Positions 1-4,927 of a DNA stretch of 6,734 bases are shown in pieces. The notes beneath the pieces are model-generated. The model saw nothing but the letters and a program-made list of their open reading frames with translations. It searched no databases and was not told the origin of the DNA. The position numbers and the translations under genes are program-made. This DNA is from Hyphomicrobiales bacterium (GTDB lineage Bacteria > Pseudomonadota > Alphaproteobacteria > Rhizobiales > Kaistiaceae). How positions within the stretch are numbered: position 1 is the first letter of the stretch; every line of letters begins with the position of its first letter. Location of the stretch: the NCBI GenBank assembly GCA_017305815.1, contig JAFKJZ010000517.1, forward strand, positions 1 to 6,734, given 5' to 3'.

Positions 1-152
1 GCGCGTTCCACGCCGCCGCGCTGGAGGCGGGCGGTCGCGACAATGGCGGGCCCGGACTGCGGCCGGGCTATGGCCAGGACTATTATGCGGCCTATGTGAT
101 TGACCCGGACGGACACAACATCGAAGCGGTGTGTCGTCGCGCCGAGACCTGA
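1..152 (+). CDS. VOC/glyoxalase-fold protein, C-terminal end only
   Basis: This is the last 49 complete codons of a gene that begins before the window (frame starts at base 3, TGA at 150-152). The visible tail reads PGYGQDYYAAYVIDPDGHNIEAV near its end. The pattern Y-DPDGHNIEAV is the usual closing strand of vicinal oxygen chelate (VOC, glyoxalase/bleomycin resistance) proteins, and its Glu is normally a metal ligand. Family members are small metal-dependent or metal-free cytoplasmic enzymes, or binding proteins, with very diverse substrates, so no reaction can be named from the tail alone. It is followed 34 nt later by the small exported-protein gene on the same strand. The family call is fairly safe; the function is unknown. 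Confidence 0.75.
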   Translation, partial: AFHAAALEAGGRDNGGPGLRPGYGQDYYAAYVIDPDGHNIEAVCRRAET

Positions 153-171
153 CGCGCCGGTGCGCCCGCCT

Positions 172-180
172 GGAGGAGGG
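172..180 (+). promoter_or_regulatory. Strong ribosome binding site for the small exported protein
   Basis: GGAGGAGGG lies 6 nt before the ATG at 187. It decides the start: an in-frame ATG at 100 would lie inside the preceding VOC gene, would add 29 residues in front of the signal peptide, and lacks a comparable Shine-Dalgarno sequence. Confidence 0.75.
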
Positions 181-186
181 AGTCGC

Positions 187-486
187 ATGACACGTATCGA
201 TCGCCATGGCGTCGTGCCGGGTCTCGCAGGCGCCGCGCTCGGACTGTTGGCTGCGCTGGCGCCTGCTTTCGCGCTATCCTCCGACGCTCAGGCCATCGTC
301 GACCGGGTCAGGGCGACGACGCCTAACCTGCATCCGGTCTGTTCCGACCGGGGCAAGCTGACCCAGGTCGTCACGGCGGCCACGATCGCGCTGGCGGAGG
401 CGAAGAAGATCAACGGCGACCACACGGTCGCGCGGGCTGCGGGCCAGGAGGCCGGACGCTATCTGTACTTCCACTGCCCATCGTGA
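187..486 (+). CDS. Small predicted exported protein with two cysteines, unknown function
   Basis: The product is 99 aa and I do not recognise the family. Residues 1-29 look like a Sec signal peptide: Arg and His residues near the start, a hydrophobic Leu/Ala core at about 9-25, and AFA before a likely cleavage point after residue 29. The mature part would be about 70 aa with only two cysteines, Cys52 and Cys97, which could form a disulfide in the periplasm. It is mostly predicted helix (SSDAQAIVDRVRA and the TQVVTAATIALAEAKKI stretch). The start follows from the GGAGGAGGG site 6 nt upstream. It sits 34 nt after the VOC gene and 16 nt before yidD on the same strand, so cotranscription with yidD is likely. 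That the protein is exported is an inference from the signal; the role is open. Confidence 0.7.
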   Translation: MTRIDRHGVVPGLAGAALGLLAALAPAFALSSDAQAIVDRVRATTPNLHPVCSDRGKLTQVVTAATIALAEAKKINGDHTVARAAGQEAGRYLYFHCPS

Positions 487-502
487 CGGCTGCGCGCACG
501 GG

Positions 503-856
503 GTGCCCTCTGCGGCAACGCGGGCGACAGGCGGCTTTTCGCCGTCGCGCTGGCCGGGCTGGATCGGCATCGGACTGATCCGGGTCTACAAGCTGACGCT
601 GTCGCCCTTCATCGGCCAGAACTGCCGCTATCTGCCGACCTGCTCCAGCTATGGCGAGGAATGCATCCGCCGCTACGGGCTGTGGGCCGGCGGCTGGATG
701 ACGCTTGCCCGCTTCCAGCGCTGCGGCCCGTTCGGCGCGTCCGGCTATGACCCGGTGCCGGAGCAGTTGCCGACGAAGGGCCGGTGGTACCGGCCCTGGG
801 CCTATGGCCAGTGGACCGGCAAGCACATCGATCCTGCGACCCGGTTGGACGTCTAG
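503..856 (+). CDS. yidD: YidD, membrane protein insertion efficiency factor
   Basis: The product is 117 aa from a GTG start, the first usable start in this frame. YidD is a small protein on the inner face of the cytoplasmic membrane that assists YidC-dependent insertion of membrane proteins. The family core is clear at about residues 24-86: LIRVYKLTLSPFIGQNCRYL, then PTCSSYGEEC, then an RCGPFGASGYDPVP block. Cys41, Cys47 and Cys74 are the conserved cysteines. An amphipathic or hydrophobic stretch at about 18-36 fits membrane attachment. The C-terminus runs about 31 residues beyond DPVP (TKGRWYRPWAYGQWTGKHID and on), a moderate extension of a kind seen in some members. No clear Shine-Dalgarno precedes the GTG, so translation may be coupled to the upstream small gene, whose stop lies 16 nt before. 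Its TAG stop falls in the edge of the palindromic repeat. The identity is firm; the exact start is less so. Confidence 0.9.
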   Translation: MPSAATRATGGFSPSRWPGWIGIGLIRVYKLTLSPFIGQNCRYLPTCSSYGEECIRRYGLWAGGWMTLARFQRCGPFGASGYDPVPEQLPTKGRWYRPWAYGQWTGKHIDPATRLDV

Positions 857-917
857 AGCGTTTTCGAGCGAAGTGGATACCGGTTCGCGTGAAGAAAACG
901 CGATCCAACAAGTCTAG
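852..917. repeat. Palindromic intergenic repeat of the rhizobial RIME/REP kind
   Basis: The stretch between yidD and the SDR gene forms nested hairpins. The outer arms are GCGTTTTC (858-865) and GAAAACGC (894-901). The inner arms are GCGAA (868-872) and TTCGC (884-888), around a central ACCGGT palindrome (879-884). From memory, near-identical elements (starting TCTAGAGCGTTTTCGAGCG) occur in many copies between genes of Hyphomicrobiales. The hexamer GTCTAG occurs at both edges (851-856 and 912-917). The stop codons of both convergent genes lie inside these two hexamers. Lying between convergent genes, the hairpin could also limit read-through or protect mRNA 3' ends. The palindrome is seen directly; the repeat-family assignment is from knowledge. 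Confidence 0.75.
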
Positions 918-1807
918 CTGCCGAAATAGGCCGGCTGGTCGAGATCGGCGATCAGGCCGGGCGCGGTCGGCCGCCAGCCGAGCGTCTGCCGCGTCCAGTC
1001 GCTCGAGGACGGATTGTCCATCGCGGCGAAATGCGCGAACCAGCCGAAATGTCCGGCCGCCTCTTCCGGCGACAGGCTGACGACCGGCAGGCCGAGCCGG
1101 CGGCCGATCACTTCGGCGATCTCGCGGAACGGCACGCCGTCCTCGGCCGAGCCGTGATAGCGCGCATCGGCCTCGCCCTTTTCCAGCGCCAGCCGGAAGC
1201 GGTCGGCGGCATCGAAGCGGTGGACGGCCGGCCAGCGGTTGGCGCCGTCGCCGACATAGGCGGCAAGGCCCTTCTCGCGGGCGAGGCCGATCAGGAGCGG
1301 CACGAAGCCGTGGTCGCCGACGCCATGGACGGAAGGCGGCAGGCGCACCACCGAGACGCGCGCGCCCTTCGCCACCGCTGCCGCCGCGGCTTCCTCCGAG
1401 GCGACGCGGGGATGGCCGGCGCCCGGCGTGGTCCGATCGGCCTCGGTGATGAGCCCGGCATTCGCGAGCAGGCCCGTGCCGGAGGTGATGACCAGCGGGC
1501 GCTCCGTGCCGGCGACGACCGCGCCGAGCGTCTCGATGACCGCCCGGTCGATCTCGCAGTTCTCCTTGAACTTCGCGAAGTCGTGGATGAACGCCGTATG
1601 GATCACGCCGTCCGAGAGTTCAGCCCCCGACCGCAGGCTTGGCAGGTCCTGCAGGTCGCCCCGGTGCGGCGTGGCGCCGATGGCTGCGAGGGCGCTGGCC
1701 GAGGCGTCGGAGCGGGCAAGGCCCAGCACCTGATGCCCGGCATCGAGCAGGTTCCGCACGACGGCGGAGCCGATGAAGCCCGAGGCTCCGGTGACGAAGA
1801 CGCGCAT
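914..1807 (-). CDS. Atypical SDR family NAD(P)-dependent oxidoreductase/epimerase-like protein
   Basis: The 297-aa product has a Rossmann fold of the NAD(P)-binding epimerase/dehydratase type. The N-terminal strand and glycine loop is VFVTGASGFIG (residues 3-13, GxxGxxG). GLARSDASASAL (29-40) follows strand 2; an Arg-Ser there often accompanies NADP(H) preference. Other landmarks are HRGDLQD (48-54), VITSGTG (106-112) and VRLPPSVHG (154-162). The usual catalytic YxxxK is absent: the region before VRLPPSVHG reads GAGHPRVASEEAAAAAVAKG (129-148). This matches the atypical SDR group, which often lacks canonical active-site residues, so I name no substrate. The start is ATG at 1807, with an AGGGA-like site at 1819-1815 on the minus strand. 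The gene is divergent from the AraC regulator across 125 bp, a layout that suggests control by that regulator. It converges on yidD, with the palindromic repeat between them. Confidence 0.88.
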   Translation of the reverse strand: MRVFVTGASGFIGSAVVRNLLDAGHQVLGLARSDASASALAAIGATPHRGDLQDLPSLRSGAELSDGVIHTAFIHDFAKFKENCEIDRAVIETLGAVVAGTERPLVITSGTGLLANAGLITEADRTTPGAGHPRVASEEAAAAAVAKGARVSVVRLPPSVHGVGDHGFVPLLIGLAREKGLAAYVGDGANRWPAVHRFDAADRFRLALEKGEADARYHGSAEDGVPFREIAEVIGRRLGLPVVSLSPEEAAGHFGWFAHFAAMDNPSSSDWTRQTLGWRPTAPGLIADLDQPAYFGS

Positions 1808-1852
1808 GACGATGTCCCTCTCTCATGGCTCGTTGCGGTCGCGGGCGACCGG

Positions 1853-1862
1853 TTGCCGGCAA
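1853..1862. promoter_or_regulatory. Candidate operator in the SDR/AraC divergent promoter region
   Basis: TTGCCGGCAA is a perfect 10-bp palindrome near the middle of the 125-bp region (1808-1932) between the divergent SDR and AraC starts. It could bind a regulator acting on either promoter. AraC-family sites are more often direct repeats, and GC-rich DNA gives short palindromes by chance, so this is weak. I see no convincing -35/-10 pair on either strand here. Confidence 0.25.
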
Positions 1863-1932
1863 GCTAGGCGATAGCCCCAATACGATCTATGCTGGAAAGT
1901 CCGCATTATCTTCGCAATCGTCCGGTGAGACC

Positions 1933-2883
1933 ATGGATCCCCTTTCCGACGTGCTGTCCCTGATGAGGCCGCGCAACTACATGTCGGCCGGCTTCGATGC
2001 CGGCGGGGACTGGTCGATCCAGTTTCCCGACCAGCAGCAGAGCATCAAGTGCGGCGCGGTCGTCTCGGGCCGTTGCTGGCTGGCCGTCGACGGCGCGGCC
2101 GAGCCGGTGCTGCTCAAGGCGGGCGACAGCATGCTGCTGCCGAGCGGCCGGCCGTTTCGTCTCGCCAGCGACCTGGCGCTGCCATCCGTCGATGCGTCGA
2201 CGGTGTTTGCCAGCGTGCCGAAGGGCGGCATCGTCACCCACAAGGGCGGCGGCGATTGCCTCCTCGTCAGCAGCCGCTTCGCGCTCGACGGCAACTATGC
2301 CGCCATGCTGCTCGGCGTGCTGCCGCCGATCGTTCACCTGCGCCACGAAGCGGACCAGGAGACCCTGCGCTGGTCGGTCGAGCGGATGATGCAGGAGCTG
2401 CGCGAGCCGCAGCCGGGTGGCTTCCTGGTGATCCAGCACCTGGCCCACATGATCCTCGTGCAGGCGCTGCGGCTGCATATGGCCGAGGGGCCGGGCGGCG
2501 GCGTCGGCTGGCTGTTCGCGCTCGGCGACCGGCAGATGGGGGCGGCGATCCATGCCATGCATGGCGAGCCGGCGCGGCGCTGGACGCTGCAGGCTCTGGC
2601 GGAACTGGCCGGCATGTCGCGCTCGTCCTTCGCGTTGCGCTTCAAGGAGACGGTCGGCAAGTCGCCGATGGAATATCTGACGCGCTGGCGCATGCTGCTC
2701 GCCGGCGACCGGCTGGCGAACTCGCGGGATTCGGTTTCCAGCATCGCCCTGTCGTTCGGCTACGAATCCGAAAGCGCGTTCAGCACGGCCTTCAAGCGGG
2801 TCATGGGCTGCTCGCCCCGGCAATATGGCCGTGTCGGCCATGCCTCGACCGGCGAGGGGGTCGCGGACGGGCTGGAGGCATAG
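1933..2883 (+). CDS. AraC family transcriptional regulator with N-terminal cupin domain
   Basis: The product is 316 aa. Residues about 5-185 fit the AraC-linked cupin sensor domain: EPVLLKAGDSMLLPSGRPFR at 57-76 is the typical beta-barrel stretch, with VHLRHEA and a helical linker behind it. Residues about 200-300 are the DNA-binding domain with two helix-turn-helix units. The first is WTLQALAELAGMSRSSFALR (217-236), running on to FKETVGKSPMEYL. The second is the AraC signature SIALSFGYESESAFSTAFKR (270-289), followed by GCSPRQYGR. The start at 1933 is preferred because GGTGAGA (1924-1930) precedes it and the cupin domain begins just after. An in-frame ATG at 1825 would add 36 residues unlike the family and run through the divergent promoter region. 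The gene is divergent from the SDR gene, its likely target. The ligand is unknown. Confidence 0.9.
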   Translation: MDPLSDVLSLMRPRNYMSAGFDAGGDWSIQFPDQQQSIKCGAVVSGRCWLAVDGAAEPVLLKAGDSMLLPSGRPFRLASDLALPSVDASTVFASVPKGGIVTHKGGGDCLLVSSRFALDGNYAAMLLGVLPPIVHLRHEADQETLRWSVERMMQELREPQPGGFLVIQHLAHMILVQALRLHMAEGPGGGVGWLFALGDRQMGAAIHAMHGEPARRWTLQALAELAGMSRSSFALRFKETVGKSPMEYLTRWRMLLAGDRLANSRDSVSSIALSFGYESESAFSTAFKRVMGCSPRQYGRVGHASTGEGVADGLEA

Positions 2884-2888
2884 GCCTG

Positions 2889-3782
2889 CTAGCCGGCAGC
2901 GGCCGCATCCGCGAAGGGCAGGGACGCGGCGAGGATCCAGGCCTGGAACGAGCGCATGGCCGGCGTCGGGGTCGAGGATTTCAGCCAGGTCAGCCAGTAG
3001 CTCCCGTTCGTGACGGTGGTCTGGAACGGCTGCTGGATCGTGCCGGCGCCGAGCTGGCGGCGGAACATCAGCGGCGGCGCCAGCGCCACGCCGGCGCCGA
3101 GCAGGGCCGCCTCGACCATGGTTCGCGAGGAATCGAACACCGGCCCCTTCACCGTCGGCGCCGCGACATCGGCCGCCGCGAACCAGCTTGGCCATTCATC
3201 CGCCCGATAGGAACGGAGCAGCGTCTCGCCATGGAGGTCTTGCGGTTCCGCAAGCCGCTCGGCGATCTCGGGGATGCAGAGCACGGAAAGCGGCGCCGCG
3301 AACAGGCGTTCCGCCTCCGTGCTGTGCCAGGCGCCGTCGCCGAAGCGGATGGCGAAGTCGAGCCCCTCGGCCGCGATGTCGACGCGATTGTTGTTGGTCG
3401 AGAGGCGAAGATCGACGAACGGATGGGCGAGTTTGAATTCCGGCAGCCGCTCGATCAGCCAGCCGACCGCGAAGGTGCCGACGACGCCGATATTCAGCAC
3501 CTCGCGGACATGGCCGCCCTCGAACTGCTCGAGCACGGCGGCGATGCGGTCGAAGGAATCGCGCAGCGCCGGCAGCAGCGCCTGCCCCTCGTCGGTGAGC
3601 GCCAGTCCGCGCGGCAGCCGGCGGAACAGCGTCGAGCCCAGCCGCTCTTCCAGCGACTTGACCTGGTGGCTGACGGCGGCTTGCGTCACGGCGAGCTCGA
3701 TGGCGGCGCGGGTGAAGCTCAGATGCCGGGCCGAAGCCTCGAAGGCCTTGAGCGCGTTCAGCGGCAGATGTGGGCGGACCAT
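2889..3782 (-). CDS. AmpR-like LysR family transcriptional regulator
   Basis: The 297-aa product closely follows AmpR, the LysR-type regulator of inducible beta-lactamases. AmpR senses cell-wall muropeptides and switches between repressor and activator. The helix-turn-helix lies at about residues 8-66 (PLNALKAFEASARHLSFTRA, then VTQAAVSHQVKSLEERLG); Lys42 is at the AmpR position. The effector domain has VVGTFAVG (100-107), NNRVDIAAEGLDFAIRFGDG (131-150), LLRSYRADEW (188-197) and NGSYWLTWLKS (259-269). Residues lining the AmpR ligand pocket are present: Thr103 and Asp135 in register with Citrobacter AmpR, and Tyr262 for its Tyr264. Gly102, whose change makes AmpR constitutive, is also intact. 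The start is ATG at 3782, with AAGGTG upstream. The gene is divergent from an OXA-type beta-lactamase, the expected target. It could instead be a GcvA-like relative with another ligand, but the pocket residues and neighbour favour AmpR. Confidence 0.88.
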   Translation of the reverse strand: MVRPHLPLNALKAFEASARHLSFTRAAIELAVTQAAVSHQVKSLEERLGSTLFRRLPRGLALTDEGQALLPALRDSFDRIAAVLEQFEGGHVREVLNIGVVGTFAVGWLIERLPEFKLAHPFVDLRLSTNNNRVDIAAEGLDFAIRFGDGAWHSTEAERLFAAPLSVLCIPEIAERLAEPQDLHGETLLRSYRADEWPSWFAAADVAAPTVKGPVFDSSRTMVEAALLGAGVALAPPLMFRRQLGAGTIQQPFQTTVTNGSYWLTWLKSSTPTPAMRSFQAWILAASLPFADAAAAG

Positions 3783-3790
3783 CGGACACC

Positions 3791-3803
3791 TTAGATTTTC
3801 TTA
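3791..3803. promoter_or_regulatory. Candidate LysR/AmpR operator (T-N11-A box)
   Basis: TTAGATTTTCTTA is a T-N11-A motif with an imperfect dyad (TTAGA and TCTTA arms around TTT; 4 of 5 positions pair), the usual LysR-type recognition form. It is an AT-rich island in GC-rich DNA within the 102-bp region between the divergent LysR and beta-lactamase starts. It is directly followed by a second small dyad, TGGC-TT-GCCA (3804-3813). It lies 8 bp upstream of the LysR start codon, which fits autorepression. Confidence 0.55.
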
Positions 3804-3826
3804 TGGCTTGCCAGAAATATCATCGT

Positions 3827-3855
3827 TTGTCCGGCGTTGGCGAGTGACCTACCAA
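3827..3855 (+). promoter_or_regulatory. Possible activator-dependent promoter of the class D beta-lactamase
   Basis: A weak -35-like TTGTCC (3827-3832), 17 nt and a poor -10-like TACCAA (3850-3855) would start transcription near 3862. That places the T-N11-A box centred near -65, the standard LysR recognition-site position. A better -10 match, TATCAT (3818-3823), exists but has no good -35 at the right distance and would put the box near -33. The choice is uncertain. Confidence 0.25.
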
Positions 3856-3884
3856 GGAGCCCTCAACCAACGGAGATGGCTCGA

Positions 3885-4718
3885 ATGATCGACAGGCGGC
3901 AGTTTTCCAAGGGTCTTATGCTGACGGCCGGCACGGCCCTGTTCGGCGGACCCGGCTTTGCCACGGCCGCGCTGGCATCAGAGAAATTCGTATCCCGGGT
4001 GCTGGTCGATGTCGCGACCGGCAAAACGGTCCATCGCGACGGCCCGGCCGAGCGGCGCTTCTCGCCCTGCTCGACCTTCAAGCTGCCGCTCGCCGTGATG
4101 GGCTTCGATTCCGGCGTTCTGGTCGATCCGCACAATCCGCTCTGGGACTACCGGCCGGAATTCCAGACCACGATGGAACAGCAGAAGAAGGCGACCGATC
4201 CGACGATCTGGCTCAAGGATTCGATCGTCTGGTATTCGCAGGAGCTGACCCGCAAGCTGGGCGAGGCGCGGTTCCGCGACTATGTCACCCGCTTCGGTTA
4301 TGGCAACGAGGACGTCTCGGGCAATCCGGGCAAGAAGGACGGGCTCACCCAGTCCTGGCTGAATTCGTCGCTCACCATCTCGCCCGACGAGCAGGTGGCG
4401 TTCATCCGCCGCTTCCTCGACCGCAAGCTCGCCGTGTCCGACCATGCCTATGCGGCGACGGAGGCGAGCCTGGCGCAGTTTCCGGCCGAGGGCGGCTGGA
4501 CATTACACGGCAAGACCGGCAGCGGCTTCCTGCGCACGGCGAAGGGCGCGTCCGACCGGGCCAGGCCGATCGGCTGGTTCGTTGGCTGGGGCGAGAAGGG
4601 CGGCCGCAGGATCGCCTTCGCCCGCTTCAATCTCGGCAATGAACGCTCCAAGACCTATGGCGGCATGATCGCCCGCGACGCGATGATCGCGGATTTCGCC
4701 GGGCTGGCCGGCGGCTGA
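3885..4718 (+). CDS. Class D (OXA-1-like) serine beta-lactamase with Tat-type signal peptide
   Basis: The 277-aa product hydrolyses beta-lactams in the periplasm by a serine acyl-enzyme; the STFK Lys, carboxylated in this class, acts as general base. The class D motifs are in order: Ser63-Thr-Phe-Lys66; Ser113-Ile-Val115 within KDSIVWYSQELTRKLG; Tyr139-Gly-Asn141; Trp158 in SWLNSSLTISPDEQVAFIRR; and Lys210-Thr-Gly212. The YGNEDVSG and WLNSSLTISPDEQ stretches resemble OXA-1 more than OXA-10 or OXA-48, from memory. Residues 3-9 (DRRQFSK) fit a twin-arginine motif, followed by a hydrophobic segment and ALA before Ser32, the likely mature start. I chose ATG 3885 because GGAG (3872-3875) sits 9 nt upstream and the Tat motif begins at once. 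ATG 3876 is the alternative; TTG 3837 is unlikely. Its LysR neighbour is AmpR-like, suggesting inducibility. The substrate spectrum cannot be read from the sequence. Confidence 0.92.
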   Translation: MIDRRQFSKGLMLTAGTALFGGPGFATAALASEKFVSRVLVDVATGKTVHRDGPAERRFSPCSTFKLPLAVMGFDSGVLVDPHNPLWDYRPEFQTTMEQQKKATDPTIWLKDSIVWYSQELTRKLGEARFRDYVTRFGYGNEDVSGNPGKKDGLTQSWLNSSLTISPDEQVAFIRRFLDRKLAVSDHAYAATEASLAQFPAEGGWTLHGKTGSGFLRTAKGASDRARPIGWFVGWGEKGGRRIAFARFNLGNERSKTYGGMIARDAMIADFAGLAGG

Positions 4719-4731
4719 CGGGCGCCATCAT

Positions 4732-4766
4732 CGGCGGAAAGCGGGCCGGGCGCTCGATTTCCGCCG
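4732..4766 (+). terminator. Hairpin after the beta-lactamase gene, probable terminator
   Basis: CGGCGGAAA (4732-4740) pairs perfectly with TTTCCGCCG (4758-4766), a 9-bp stem around a 17-nt loop, 13 nt after the beta-lactamase stop. Only a short T-rich stretch follows (GTTTCGTT), so termination may be weak or factor-aided. It separates the beta-lactamase transcript from the thrS promoter region. Confidence 0.5.
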
Positions 4767-4793
4767 GTTTCGTTCCCATTTGGGGACTGCGGC

Positions 4794-4820
4794 TTGAATG
4801 GCGCGCTGCCATCGTATAGC
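4794..4820 (+). promoter_or_regulatory. Candidate thrS promoter
   Basis: TTGAAT (4794-4799) and TATAGC (4815-4820) each match the sigma-70 consensus at 4 of 6 bases. The 15-nt gap is on the short side. A start about 7 nt after the -10 falls near 4827, exactly where the first leader hairpin begins, and gives a leader of about 100 nt. Confidence 0.4.
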
Positions 4821-4827
4821 CGTCTCG

Positions 4828-4921
4828 CACCGGCATTGTCGGCCGGTGGGGCGGGGTCCGGATCTCGCTTTTCTTTCAGCCCAACCGCTTACCCGCGTTC
4901 GTCTGCGGGAGTGAGCAGGAG
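4828..4921 (+). promoter_or_regulatory. Structured thrS leader, candidate ThrRS-binding translational operator
   Basis: Hairpin 1 pairs CACCGGC (4828-4834) with GCCGGTG (4842-4848) around the 7-nt loop AUUGUCG. In anticodon-loop numbering this has U33 then UGU at 34-36, a threonine anticodon. Hairpin 2 pairs GCUUA (4887-4891) with UGAGC (4912-4916, one G-U pair), skips AG (4910-4911), then pairs CCCGC (4892-4896) with GCGGG (4905-4909). Its 8-nt loop GUUCGUCU contains U followed by CGU, another threonine anticodon. The thrS Shine-Dalgarno AGGAG (4917-4921) begins at the next base. About 38 nt, pyrimidine-rich in its middle, separate the hairpins. In E. coli, ThrRS binds anticodon-like arms in its own leader and blocks ribosome entry; this layout is similar. 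The pairings are seen; regulation is inferred. Confidence 0.5.
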
Positions 4922-4927
4922 ACAGAT

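Noticed and set aside
1031..1867. 278-codon plus-strand open frame opposite the SDR gene
   Set aside because: It is antisense to a clear Rossmann-fold gene, with no family features.
1906..3195. 429-codon minus-strand open frame opposite AraC
   Set aside because: It runs through both the AraC gene and the LysR 3' part. The composition is shadow-like with no domain.
2049..3794. 581-codon plus-strand open frame across AraC and LysR
   Set aside because: It overlaps two well-supported genes in other frames, and its product is low-complexity Arg/Ala/Gly-rich.
3837..3884. Upstream TTG 3837 or ATG 3876 as the beta-lactamase start
   Set aside because: TTG 3837 would place extra residues before the signal peptide and lacks a ribosome site. 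ATG 3876 has only a distant AAGGAG (16 nt). ATG 3885 has GGAG at a workable distance and puts the twin-arginine motif right at the N-terminus.
3885..4718. Class A or class C beta-lactamase, the usual AmpR partner
   Set aside because: The YGN, SIV and WLNSSLTISPDEQ motifs and the size fit class D. There is no class A SDN/ExxLN and no class C YxN/KTG context of about 380 aa.
4719..4927. T-box riboswitch or peptide attenuator ahead of thrS
   Set aside because: There is no T-box sequence, no terminator/antiterminator pair before the start, and no short leader frame rich in threonine codons. T-boxes are also essentially absent from Proteobacteria.
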